From the NCBI GenBank assembly GCA_964452575.1, contig CAYVMN010000019.1:1-31811 (forward strand): DNA of 31,811 nucleotides, written 5' to 3'. The stretch's first letter is position 1, and each line of letters opens with the position of its first letter. Under the pieces are notes generated by a model that was given only the letters and a program-made list of their open reading frames with translations, was not told the origin of the DNA and ran no database searches. A program made the position numbers and the translations under genes. The stretch is from CAYVMN01 sp964452575. GTDB taxonomy: Bacteria > Desulfobacterota > DSM-4660 > Desulfatiglandales > Desulfatiglandaceae. Below are positions 16,063 through 23,193 of this stretch, piece by piece.

Positions 16063-16959
16063 CTAGGCCTTTTGGTTCTTTATGGACTCGAAGAGGTCAA
16101 GGGCCTGATCAGGGGTGGCCTGATCGTGGATAACGGCGTTTAGTGCCCTCATAACTGCAACCGGGTGCGGGCTCTGCCAGACATTTCTACCCAGGTTGAC
16201 ACCAATTGCCCCATTTTGCATTCCGTCATATACGAACTCAAAGACCTCGAGCTCGGTCTCGCACTTTGGACCCCCGGCAATCACTACAGGGACCGGGCAC
16301 CCGTCCGTGACCTTGTCAAAGCCTTCCTCGCAATAGTAGGTCTTTACGATCTTTGCCCCCAGCTCGGCCGCAATGCGGCATGAAAGGGCAAGGTAGCGGG
16401 AGGTCCTTTTCTCCAGCTCCTTCCCCACGGCTGTCACTGCCATGACCGGGATGCCATAGTCTTCGCACTCATCAACCAGGAAGGAGAGGCCCTGCAGACT
16501 TTCCTTCTCATAGTCGCTTCCTACGAAGATGGAGAGACCCACGGCCGCCACATTGAGACGGATCACGTCTTCAATGGATGTGGTAATTATTTCGTTGGCC
16601 AGGTCTCTACCGACAACACTGGTTCCTCCCGAGACCCTCAGGATGATGGGGGTTTCAATATCCGGATCAATGGATGCCCTTAGAACACCTCGCGTGACAA
16701 AAAGTCCGTCTGCATAGGGTAGTAAGTCTCGAATGGTCTCTCCCGGCCTCTCAAGACAACGCGTTGGCCCCTGGAAATAACCGTGATCGATGGGAAGAAA
16801 CTGACAGTGTCCGTCGGGCTTAATCAGGCGAGAAAGCCGGTTTCTCATGCCCCAGCCCAGACTGTCACAACCCTTGATCCATTTTCCCTTCTTGCTCCTC
16901 TCTTCGGGAGGGAGCTCTTCTACCTCCCTTGCCTCCAACACTCCTTCTGCATCTGGCAT
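16063..16959 (-). CDS. LsrF-like class I aldolase/thiolase
   Basis: A 298-aa protein, with ATG 16959 preceded by GGGAGGA. It is collinear with E. coli LsrF as I remember it: KGCDSLGWGMRNRLSRL near the N-terminus, PIDHGYFQGPTRCLER (residues 56-71), FVTRGVLR, MAVTAVGKE, and IVKTYYCEEGF holding the Schiff-base lysine (K206), then CPVPVVIAGG and GVNLGRNVWQS. LsrF transfers the acetyl group of 3-hydroxy-5-phosphonooxypentane-2,4-dione to CoA in autoinducer-2 breakdown. No other lsr gene is present, and the downstream partner is a zinc dehydrogenase, so this member may cleave another phosphorylated keto-sugar. It is cytoplasmic, in the DeoC/FbaB fold family. Confidence 0.85.
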   Translation of the reverse strand: MPDAEGVLEAREVEELPPEERSKKGKWIKGCDSLGWGMRNRLSRLIKPDGHCQFLPIDHGYFQGPTRCLERPGETIRDLLPYADGLFVTRGVLRASIDPDIETPIILRVSGGTSVVGRDLANEIITTSIEDVIRLNVAAVGLSIFVGSDYEKESLQGLSFLVDECEDYGIPVMAVTAVGKELEKRTSRYLALSCRIAAELGAKIVKTYYCEEGFDKVTDGCPVPVVIAGGPKCETELEVFEFVYDGMQNGAIGVNLGRNVWQSPHPVAVMRALNAVIHDQATPDQALDLFESIKNQKA

Positions 16960-16994
16960 ATCTCTATCCTCCCATAAGACAAGCTGGTTATGGT

Positions 16995-17206
16995 GTTACA
17001 CTTTAGCGTCTTTAAAGAAAGGCAGCCTTCGGCCCGGAAAGAGGACTGCAAGGGTCTTTTTTCTCTCCCCTGCCTGGCAGAACCTGTATTTAAAGGTAAG
17101 GGGGCGTGCCAGAGGCTGGGAAGAATTTGGGTTACGTCCTTTGGAAAAAAGACCCTCACGGTCTGTCATCTTACTCCTCAGTGTTTTCAAAGCGCTAAAG
17201 TATTAC
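16995..17206 (+). repeat. About 210-bp palindromic repeat P, copy 1 (MITE-like)
   Basis: The element begins GTTACACTTTAGCG and ends CGCTAAAGTATTAC, so the ends are inverted repeats. Inside, GGACTGCAAGGGTCTTTTTT on the left pairs with the complement of GGAAAAAAGACCCTCACGGTC on the right. It is the reverse complement of 19512-19708, with the right two-thirds almost identical. It separates the LsrF-like gene from the divergent molybdoenzyme gene. Each arm carries a short GACC/GGTC stem followed by T6, so it could stop transcription from both sides. Confidence 0.85.
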
Positions 17207-17372
17207 GTTGTGGTTAGTGTTGAGCCTAAATGAGCACCATTGTTAGGCCAACACCGAAACGTTGTCAAGGGAGATATGGGGGCACGGTTCTTGGAAGCTT
17301 GACTCAAAGGGCGTTAGCGGTGTATAGACAGCGCATCAAAGGACATGGGCGATTCGACCTAAGGGCAATGGC

Positions 17373-19523
17373 ATGGCCGAATTTATCTACTCGAATGTAG
17401 AGAGGGAGATGGAGGTCTACGGATATGATTCCGTGGTCAAGAGCCATTGTCGCATGTGCCACGGCGGTTGCGGGGTCCTGGTGTTTACAAGGAACGGCAA
17501 GGTTGCCAAGATTCTGGGAGATCCTGATTGCCCTATCAATCACGGGACCCTCTGCAGCAAAGGCATCGCCTCCACCCAGCTCGCCTATCATCCCGATCGC
17601 CTGACTCATCCCGTGCGCCGCCTCGGACCAAAGGCAAGCGGGAAATGGGAGCGGATCTCCTGGGACGAGGCCCTAGATACGATCGCCGGCCGCATCCTCC
17701 AGTATAAAGAGGGATTCGGCGCAGAATCCATTGTGATGGGATACGGCACAGGCCGTGAGAATGAGGCGGTCATCTACCGTTTTGCCAACCTGCTCGGAAC
17801 CCCAAACGTACTTACGGCAGGACATTTCTGTTATGGACCCCGCATTGCCACTTCCATTATCACCTGCGGAACCAATCCTGTGGTCGATTACGAGAATTCT
17901 CCAAGGTGCCTCATGGTGTGGGGCAACAACATCGTCATCAGCAATCCCGATGAGTATAAGGGGGAGCCCTTTTCTGTTGCCCTGGACCGGGGCGCGAGAC
18001 TGATTGCCGTAGATCCCCGGCTGACGCGAATAGCCGCTCGCGCGGATGTGTGGTTACAGCTCCGGCCAGGGACAGATGCTGCCCTTGCCCTGGGAATGCT
18101 CAACGTGATCGTCAATGAGGGGCTCTACGACAGGGAATTTGTCGAGCACTTCGTCCACGGATGGGAGCCTTTTGTCAAACGGGTAAGAGAATATCCTCTG
18201 GATCGTGTTGAAGATATTACCTGGGTCCCCAGGGAAAAGATCGCAGGGGCCGCACGGCTCTTCGCCACCACCAAGCCCGCGGCCATCCAGTGGGGGGTCG
18301 CAATCGAACAGCAGGTCAATTGTGCGGATAACGACCGCCTGCTCATGGCCCTGATGGCTATAACCGGCAACATTGACACGCCCGGCGGCCAGGTACTCTT
18401 CCACACCCCCAAGATCAGGAATGTGGGTCATTTTGGTGCCCACAGGATGCTTCCGGATTCACAGCGGGAAAAACGTCTTGGGGGTGAACGATTCCGGCTT
18501 GCTGGGCATTTCGCCATTATCAATCCCAAGTGCGTGTGGGACGCAATCCTGGAAGAGAAGCCCTATCCCGTGAAGATGCTCTTCTTCATAAGCTCAAATC
18601 CTCTTCTGACCAGGGGAAACGCCCGTGAGGTGTACCGGGCCTTGGAAAAGGTTGAATTCATGGCGGTCTCTGACTTTTTCATCACGCCTACGGCCGAACT
18701 AGCAGATATCGTGCTGCCGGCCGCCACCTGGCTTGAGATGGACTATATCGGTGATTTCTGGAAACGCCACGGGTACCTGCTCCCACGTCGAAAGGTAATC
18801 AGTGTGGGAGAATGCCGGTCTGACCATGAGATGCTCAATGATCTGGCCCATCGAGTAGGGCAGGGTGAACACTGGTGGGAGAGTTTTGAGCAGGCACTCG
18901 ACTGGATCCTGGAACCCTTAGGAATCACCTGGCAGGACTTCAAGAAGATGGACTATATCCGGGGCGACAGGCTTGATCAGAAATACAGGGCAAGGGGCTT
19001 TTCCACGCCCAGCAGGAAATTTGAGCTCTATTCAACACTCCTTGAAAAATGGGGTTACGATCCCCTGCCCACTTACCGCGAGCCGCCTGAGGGCCCTTAC
19101 AGTTCCCCCCATCTCCACGGGGAGTACCCGTACATACTCATTACCGGTAGAAGGATACCAGGGTTCTTTCACTCGGAAAACCGTCAGCTGCCATGGACAA
19201 GAGAACTACATAGGGACCCAATTGTGGAAGTGCACCCAGAAACGGCAAAAAAAGAGGGTATCAAAGAGGGCGAGTGGGTGATAATCGAGTCTCCTCGCGG
19301 CAGGATCAGGCAGAAGGCCAAGTTCTTTTCAGGGATGGACCCAAGGGTGGTTTCAGCCGAGCATGCATGGTGGTTTCCCGAAAAGAGGGACCCAGGGCAC
19401 GGATGGGACGAATCAAACGTCAATATCCTTACGGACAATGCCTATGAGAATTGTGATCCCGCCATGGGCGCAACCCATGTGAGGACCCTGCTCTGCAAAA
19501 TCTACCCTGAGGTAATACTTTAG
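17373..19523 (+). CDS. Cytoplasmic molybdopterin (Mo/W-bis-MGD) oxidoreductase, catalytic subunit
   Basis: A 716-aa DMSO-reductase-superfamily enzyme. The N-terminal [4Fe-4S] site is C26-x2-C29-x3-C33-x27-C61 (HCRMCHGGCG ... TLCSKG). C153 in AGHFCYGPRIA is the probable metal ligand. WERISWDEALDTIA, LIAVDPRLTRIAARADVWL, LRPGTDAALALGM and the C-terminal dinucleotide-binding ILITGRRIPGFFHSENRQLP are typical. Its overall plan recalls acetylene hydratase and polysulfide/thiosulfate-reductase-like members, but the substrate cannot be assigned. There is no twin-arginine signal, so it is cytoplasmic. The start ATG 17373 has AAGGGC seven bases upstream. Its last three codons and stop (VIL-TAG) are formed by the end of repeat P copy 2. 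The ferredoxin subunit follows 213 bases later. Confidence 0.85.
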   Translation: MAEFIYSNVEREMEVYGYDSVVKSHCRMCHGGCGVLVFTRNGKVAKILGDPDCPINHGTLCSKGIASTQLAYHPDRLTHPVRRLGPKASGKWERISWDEALDTIAGRILQYKEGFGAESIVMGYGTGRENEAVIYRFANLLGTPNVLTAGHFCYGPRIATSIITCGTNPVVDYENSPRCLMVWGNNIVISNPDEYKGEPFSVALDRGARLIAVDPRLTRIAARADVWLQLRPGTDAALALGMLNVIVNEGLYDREFVEHFVHGWEPFVKRVREYPLDRVEDITWVPREKIAGAARLFATTKPAAIQWGVAIEQQVNCADNDRLLMALMAITGNIDTPGGQVLFHTPKIRNVGHFGAHRMLPDSQREKRLGGERFRLAGHFAIINPKCVWDAILEEKPYPVKMLFFISSNPLLTRGNAREVYRALEKVEFMAVSDFFITPTAELADIVLPAATWLEMDYIGDFWKRHGYLLPRRKVISVGECRSDHEMLNDLAHRVGQGEHWWESFEQALDWILEPLGITWQDFKKMDYIRGDRLDQKYRARGFSTPSRKFELYSTLLEKWGYDPLPTYREPPEGPYSSPHLHGEYPYILITGRRIPGFFHSENRQLPWTRELHRDPIVEVHPETAKKEGIKEGEWVIIESPRGRIRQKAKFFSGMDPRVVSAEHAWWFPEKRDPGHGWDESNVNILTDNAYENCDPAMGATHVRTLLCKIYPEVIL

Positions 19524-19708
19524 CACTTTGAAGACATTGAGGAGTAAGATGACAGACCGCGAGGGTCTTTTTTCCAAAGGACGTAACCCAAATTCTTCAC
19601 AGCCTGTGGCACGCCCCCTTACCTTTAAATACAGTTTCTGCCAGGCAGGGGAGAGGAAAAAAGACCCTCACGGTCCTCTGCCTTTCTTGCAAAACGCTAA
19701 AGTATTAC
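19512..19708 (-). repeat. About 200-bp palindromic repeat P, copy 2, inverted relative to copy 1
   Basis: The element runs from GTAATACTTTAGCAC to GCTAAAGTATTAC. It contains ACAGACCGCGAGGGTCTTTTT and, near the other end, the complement GAGGAAAAAAGACCCTCACGG. It lies between the catalytic and ferredoxin subunit genes and supplies the stop codon of the former (TAG 19521-19523). It is in the opposite orientation to 16995-17206, so the catalytic gene is bracketed by inverted copies. Confidence 0.85.
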
Positions 19709-19736
19709 ACCCTGAGAGGGATCAGAGGAGGAGGCC

Positions 19737-20192
19737 ATGACCGGGCACGCGCTCTTTATAGACGAGGAACGGTGCTGGGGGTGCATGACATGCGAGATTG
19801 CCTGCAAGCAGGAAAGCGGCACAGCAGATGGAGTGAGGCTCATTGCGGTAAGAGAGGAGGGGCCAGCCCTGCTAAATGGCAGGTGGCATTTCGTTTACCG
19901 CGTGAACCTGTGCAGGCACTGCGATGACCCTCCCTGTGCGGAGGCCTGCCCTGAAGAGGCCATTATCAGGAGGGAAGATGGCATTGTGGTCATGGATTAC
20001 AACGCCTGCACAGGATGCGGGTCCTGCATCGATGCATGCCCGCACCTTGCCATTTCAATGGACACAAAGAAGGGCACAGCGCAGAAATGTAATCTCTGCC
20101 ATCACCGGGTGGACCAGGGGCTTATCCCTGCTTGTGCGGACAATATCTGTCTGGCCCACTGTATCCATTTTGGTGATCCTGATCAATGGTAG
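19737..20192 (+). CDS. Four-cluster ferredoxin subunit of the molybdoenzyme
   Basis: A 151-aa protein with ATG 19737 behind GAGGAGG. Four cysteine groups bind four [4Fe-4S] clusters: CWGCMTCEIAC, CRHCDDPPCAEACP, CTGCGSCIDACP, and a last group CNLC ... C ... C-x3-C (residues about 118-142). This is the beta-subunit type of complex iron-sulfur molybdoenzymes (DmsB/PsrB/NrfC-like). It would pass electrons between the catalytic subunit just upstream and an unknown donor or acceptor. The usual membrane-anchor (gamma) subunit is not present in the window. No signal peptide is seen, which agrees with a cytoplasmic complex. It is separated from the catalytic gene by repeat P, so it may need its own promoter or read-through. 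Confidence 0.9.
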   Translation: MTGHALFIDEERCWGCMTCEIACKQESGTADGVRLIAVREEGPALLNGRWHFVYRVNLCRHCDDPPCAEACPEEAIIRREDGIVVMDYNACTGCGSCIDACPHLAISMDTKKGTAQKCNLCHHRVDQGLIPACADNICLAHCIHFGDPDQW

Positions 20193-20193
20193 C

Positions 20194-20294
20194 CGTTCAC
20201 GGGTTCAAAGATTTGGGGTTTCTCCCAAGAACTTTGGGTTTGCTGAGTTGATTTGTCCCTAACCGTGAACCTCTGAACCCGGAACCTGTGAACG
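20194..20294. repeat. GTTCACGGGTTC-word inverted repeat after the ferredoxin gene
   Basis: The left arm CGTTCACGGGTTCA (20194-20207) is complementary to the right arm TGAACCCGGAACCTGTGAACG (20274-20294), except for a 7-base insertion in the right arm. The layout (two arms of repeated 7-mers, one with an extra 7-mer) is the same as the GGTTAGC repeat at 6921-7073, but with a different word. It may act as a terminator hairpin of the ferredoxin gene. Confidence 0.6.
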
Positions 20295-20354
20295 CTTACG
20301 GCCAAAGATAAGCCCAGCAACCAGAGGCATTTACTGCGGCGACCAAGGCCGTTG

Positions 20355-20693
20355 ATGGTAACCGTTGCAATGGATGAGAGGGAGATAGAGCATGGGTACG
20401 CCGTTTTTCATCGGGGGCTAAATCGGATACTCCGGACAAAGGATGTGAAGGCCTTCAAGGCACATGTGGCTGCCCATCCAAGGCAGGCGGGGAAATTATC
20501 TCATTGTCTGGGGCTTAACGATGAGCTGGCCGAGATAGAGATGTACAAGGCCATATTGGTCCGGTCTCCCTTGAAAGAGATGCATGACGAGGCCCGGAGG
20601 TGGCTGAGAGAGAAAGGTATTGATCCGCCGGTGCAGGGGAGGGCTAAGGCAAGGAGGAAGATCTTTCGCGGGAGAAAAAGGGGCAATGGGTGA
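20355..20693 (+). CDS. Small helical protein of unknown function
   Basis: A 112-aa protein starting at ATG 20355 (AAGG seven bases upstream). ATG 20370 and TTG 20352 are alternatives. No family is recognised. It is predicted to be mostly helical (YAVFHRGLNRILRTKDVKAF, LGLNDELAEIEMYKAILV, MHDEARRWLREKGIDPP) and ends in a strongly basic tail (RAKARRKIFRGRKRG), which could bind nucleic acid. No membrane segment or metal motif is visible. Its last eight bases overlap the start of the DUF1285 gene (ATGGGTGA), so the two are translationally coupled. They follow the molybdoenzyme genes in the same direction, separated by a hairpin repeat. Confidence 0.65.
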   Translation: MVTVAMDEREIEHGYAVFHRGLNRILRTKDVKAFKAHVAAHPRQAGKLSHCLGLNDELAEIEMYKAILVRSPLKEMHDEARRWLREKGIDPPVQGRAKARRKIFRGRKRGNG

Positions 20694-21189
20694 ATTGAAA
20701 AATCAGGACCTCCCGCCCTGCATGATATATATAGACAAAGAAGGGCATTGGTACCACAAGGGCCTTGAGATGATTCGCAGGGACTTCGTGCAGCTCTTCT
20801 ACCAGAACATGGAGTTGGACTCCAGAGGTCGATACGTGATCGACTGGAACGGTAACCGCTGCTATGTGGATGTGGAAGACACGGCCTATGTGGTCAGGGG
20901 CCTTGTCTATGAGGAGGCGAAAGGGGATCAAACGGGCCGGTTCATACTATATTTAAGTGATTACACCTATGAAGACCTGATCCCCGATACCCTGGTTGTG
21001 GGAAAGGAGAACGTCCTTTATTGCAGGGTGAAAGGCGGCGCATTTCCGGCCCGGTTTAACCGGGTGTCCTACTATCAGCTTGCTGGGCATGTTGAGGAAA
21101 GGGATAATGCCTATTACCTCCCCCTTGGAGGAGAGAGATACATGATCCTGACCACTGATCAAGGGGGCCCTGGGGAGGAAGGGGCCTAG
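20686..21189 (+). CDS. DUF1285 family protein
   Basis: A 167-aa protein from ATG 20686, with AAAGGGG upstream. The N-terminal part matches the DUF1285 pattern as I remember it: IDKEGHWYHKGLEMIRRDFV, LFYQNMELDSRGRYVI, then YVDVEDTAYVV. A beta-rich C-terminal half follows. Proteins of this family are about 170-190 aa, soluble and of unknown function, with a fold thought to be ligand-binding. The start overlaps the previous gene by eight bases. Its stop TAG (21187-21189) overlaps the stop of the convergent PpiD gene in a shared CTAG. Confidence 0.75.
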   Translation: MGELKNQDLPPCMIYIDKEGHWYHKGLEMIRRDFVQLFYQNMELDSRGRYVIDWNGNRCYVDVEDTAYVVRGLVYEEAKGDQTGRFILYLSDYTYEDLIPDTLVVGKENVLYCRVKGGAFPARFNRVSYYQLAGHVEERDNAYYLPLGGERYMILTTDQGGPGEEGA

Positions 21190-23084
21190 TCCGATATGGG
21201 TGTCACAATCTCTATCTCCGCCTTCTTTTTGAGATGCTGGACCCAATTTTGATAAGCTCGTTTATGCCTTTCCATCATCAGTGAAAAGCGATATTGCTCC
21301 TTTTCTTTCTCATACTCCTTTCTATCTATACCCTTTTTCCCTTCCCATCTGATGACATAAGCGCCCTTTTGGTTTTCAAAGACCCTATCAGGGTATCTTT
21401 TATCTTTATTGAGACCGAAAGCGGTCTCTATTAGGCCCGCGTCATAGCCTATCTCAGGGATAGGTTCATTACGAGTAAAATAGCCGGAGTCCTCTGGCGT
21501 TACGTGCCTTTCTTTGGCAAGCTCATCCCAGGGTTTTCCTTTACGCAGCTCTTCCAAATAACCCTGGGCAGCAGCCTTCGCTTCTTTGGCCGCAAGATCA
21601 TCTATAAAATCCTCTTTTACCCTTTCCTCAACCTCTTTCAATTCAGGCAAACGGGATGGCTTTTTGTCAACTACTTGAAAGATGTAGAACTTCCCATCCA
21701 GTTCGAGCAACTCACTTGTCTTGTTTATGTCCAGTGAAAAGAGCGACCGCCCCTCTGCTGCACTCTTTCCAACACCTGGTATGGGCTCTCCGCTGGAGAA
21801 GTACCCGGTATCCTTTGTGTCAAGCCCATGTTGGGCTGCATACTTGCGAAGGTCCACCTCGTAGGGCATCTGGTCCATCAGGGACAGACCCTTTTCGTGT
21901 GCCAGTTCAGCACTGACATTCTTGACCAAGATCTCCACAATTTGTTCGCGGACCTCTTCCAGGGGCTTGGCCCTTTTTTCCTTTATGTCCTCCACTTTTA
22001 TGATGTGGTACCCGAAGCGGGTCCTCACAAGGTCGCTGATCTCTCCCTTTTTCAAGTTGAAGGCCGCTTGCTCAAAAGGCTTTTCCATCTGGCCTTCAGA
22101 GAAATACCCGAGGTCTCCCCCCTCTGAACTGGTGGGTCCCTGGGAATATTTCTTGGCCAATTCCGCAAAATCCTTACCCTGTCGTGCCTCTTTCAAAACC
22201 GCCTCAGCGGCCTTTCTGACCTCCTCTTCCTTGGCCTTGTCAGCACCCGGTTTCAGTTCCAGCAGAATATGCCGTGCCTTTACCTGCTTGGGCTCGACGA
22301 ACATGTCTGGGTTGTATGCGTAATATGCCTCCACGTCCTTTTCGGCAATGTTAACGTTCCCCCTAAACCTTTCCGGATCTATCTCTATATAGGTGAGTTT
22401 GATCTGTTCGGGAATTCGATAACGCCCCTTGTTTTCCTCGAAGTACTTCTCCAGAGAGGCCTTGTCATATTTGACCGATTTCTTGAACTCGTCCGGTCTG
22501 AACTGGACAAAACCGATCTTGAGCCTTTCATTGTCGTAAGAGTAGTATTCGAGGACCGCCTCCTCCGGAACTTCCAAGAACGAAAACAGGAATTGCTTCA
22601 GCTTTGCATCAAGCAATTCCAGGGCGATCGAAGCCTCAAAATCCTCAGGTTTCATGCGGTCTTGCCTCAAGAGGGCCTGATAACGCCTGATATCAAAACT
22701 GCCATCTATTTGAAAGCCAGGGTAACTCATGATCGCCTTTTGGCTTTCGCTCTCAGTAACATCCAGTCCCAGTTTCTTGGCCTCCTGGCTGATCAGCTTT
22801 TGATAGATGAGCGCCTCCAGGGCCCTCTGTTTTAGATTTAGGGCCTTTATAAGGTCATCGTTCAACCTGCCCTGATAACGTCTCCGCGCTGCCTCAATAA
22901 GGTCCTGGTAAGCCTTCTGGTACTCCATTTCGTTTATCAACTCACCGTTAACATAGGCTATCTTTAACCCCCTTCTGGCTGTGAAGGAATACCCAAAATA
23001 GAAGATGAATACCACGGCGATGATGCCTATCAGGAACTTGATGAGCCACGACTTGGCATGCCTTCTCATAACACTTAGAACCAT
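21186..23084 (-). CDS. ppiD: PpiD-like periplasmic chaperone / peptidyl-prolyl isomerase
   Basis: A 632-aa protein. ATG 23084 is chosen because AGGAGG lies eight bases upstream; an earlier ATG at 23129 has none. One membrane anchor near the N-terminus (WLIKFLIGIIAVVFIFYFGY) leaves the rest in the periplasm. A SurA_N-like chaperone domain follows (VNGELINEMEYQKAYQDLIE). A parvulin domain at about residues 255-350 contains KARHILLELKPGADKAKEEE, FAELAKKYSQGPTSSEGGDL and FGYHIIKVEDI. A long C-terminal part includes two degenerate GYF repeats (DTGYFSSGEPIPG, DSGYFTRNEPIPE). It helps folding of exported proteins at the inner membrane. It is the last gene of the long minus-strand run, 109 bp after the octaheme cytochrome gene, and could assist such exported cytochromes. 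Confidence 0.9.
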   Translation of the reverse strand: MVLSVMRRHAKSWLIKFLIGIIAVVFIFYFGYSFTARRGLKIAYVNGELINEMEYQKAYQDLIEAARRRYQGRLNDDLIKALNLKQRALEALIYQKLISQEAKKLGLDVTESESQKAIMSYPGFQIDGSFDIRRYQALLRQDRMKPEDFEASIALELLDAKLKQFLFSFLEVPEEAVLEYYSYDNERLKIGFVQFRPDEFKKSVKYDKASLEKYFEENKGRYRIPEQIKLTYIEIDPERFRGNVNIAEKDVEAYYAYNPDMFVEPKQVKARHILLELKPGADKAKEEEVRKAAEAVLKEARQGKDFAELAKKYSQGPTSSEGGDLGYFSEGQMEKPFEQAAFNLKKGEISDLVRTRFGYHIIKVEDIKEKRAKPLEEVREQIVEILVKNVSAELAHEKGLSLMDQMPYEVDLRKYAAQHGLDTKDTGYFSSGEPIPGVGKSAAEGRSLFSLDINKTSELLELDGKFYIFQVVDKKPSRLPELKEVEERVKEDFIDDLAAKEAKAAAQGYLEELRKGKPWDELAKERHVTPEDSGYFTRNEPIPEIGYDAGLIETAFGLNKDKRYPDRVFENQKGAYVIRWEGKKGIDRKEYEKEKEQYRFSLMMERHKRAYQNWVQHLKKKAEIEIVTPISD

Positions 23085-23193
23085 ATAGCGAATCCTCCTG
23101 AGGGTTGAAGCCGGATTTTTGGCCTTCAAATATCATGATCCACGTACAGATGTCCATGAGAATTTGGTGTTTGGTCCATGGGCCTGCCGCAGA

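Noticed and set aside
16996..17190. An ORF starting MKTLRSKMTDREGLFSKGRN present in repeat P copies 1 and 2 (also 19528-19740)
   Set aside because: Bases are conserved equally in all codon positions and across the ORF ends, copy 3 does not fit, and the frame lies in hairpin arms. It reflects the repeat and not a protein.
23085..23129. Upstream ATG extending PpiD by 15 residues
   Set aside because: The added residues precede a strong AGGAGG site that fits ATG 23084, and the signal-anchor follows directly from there.
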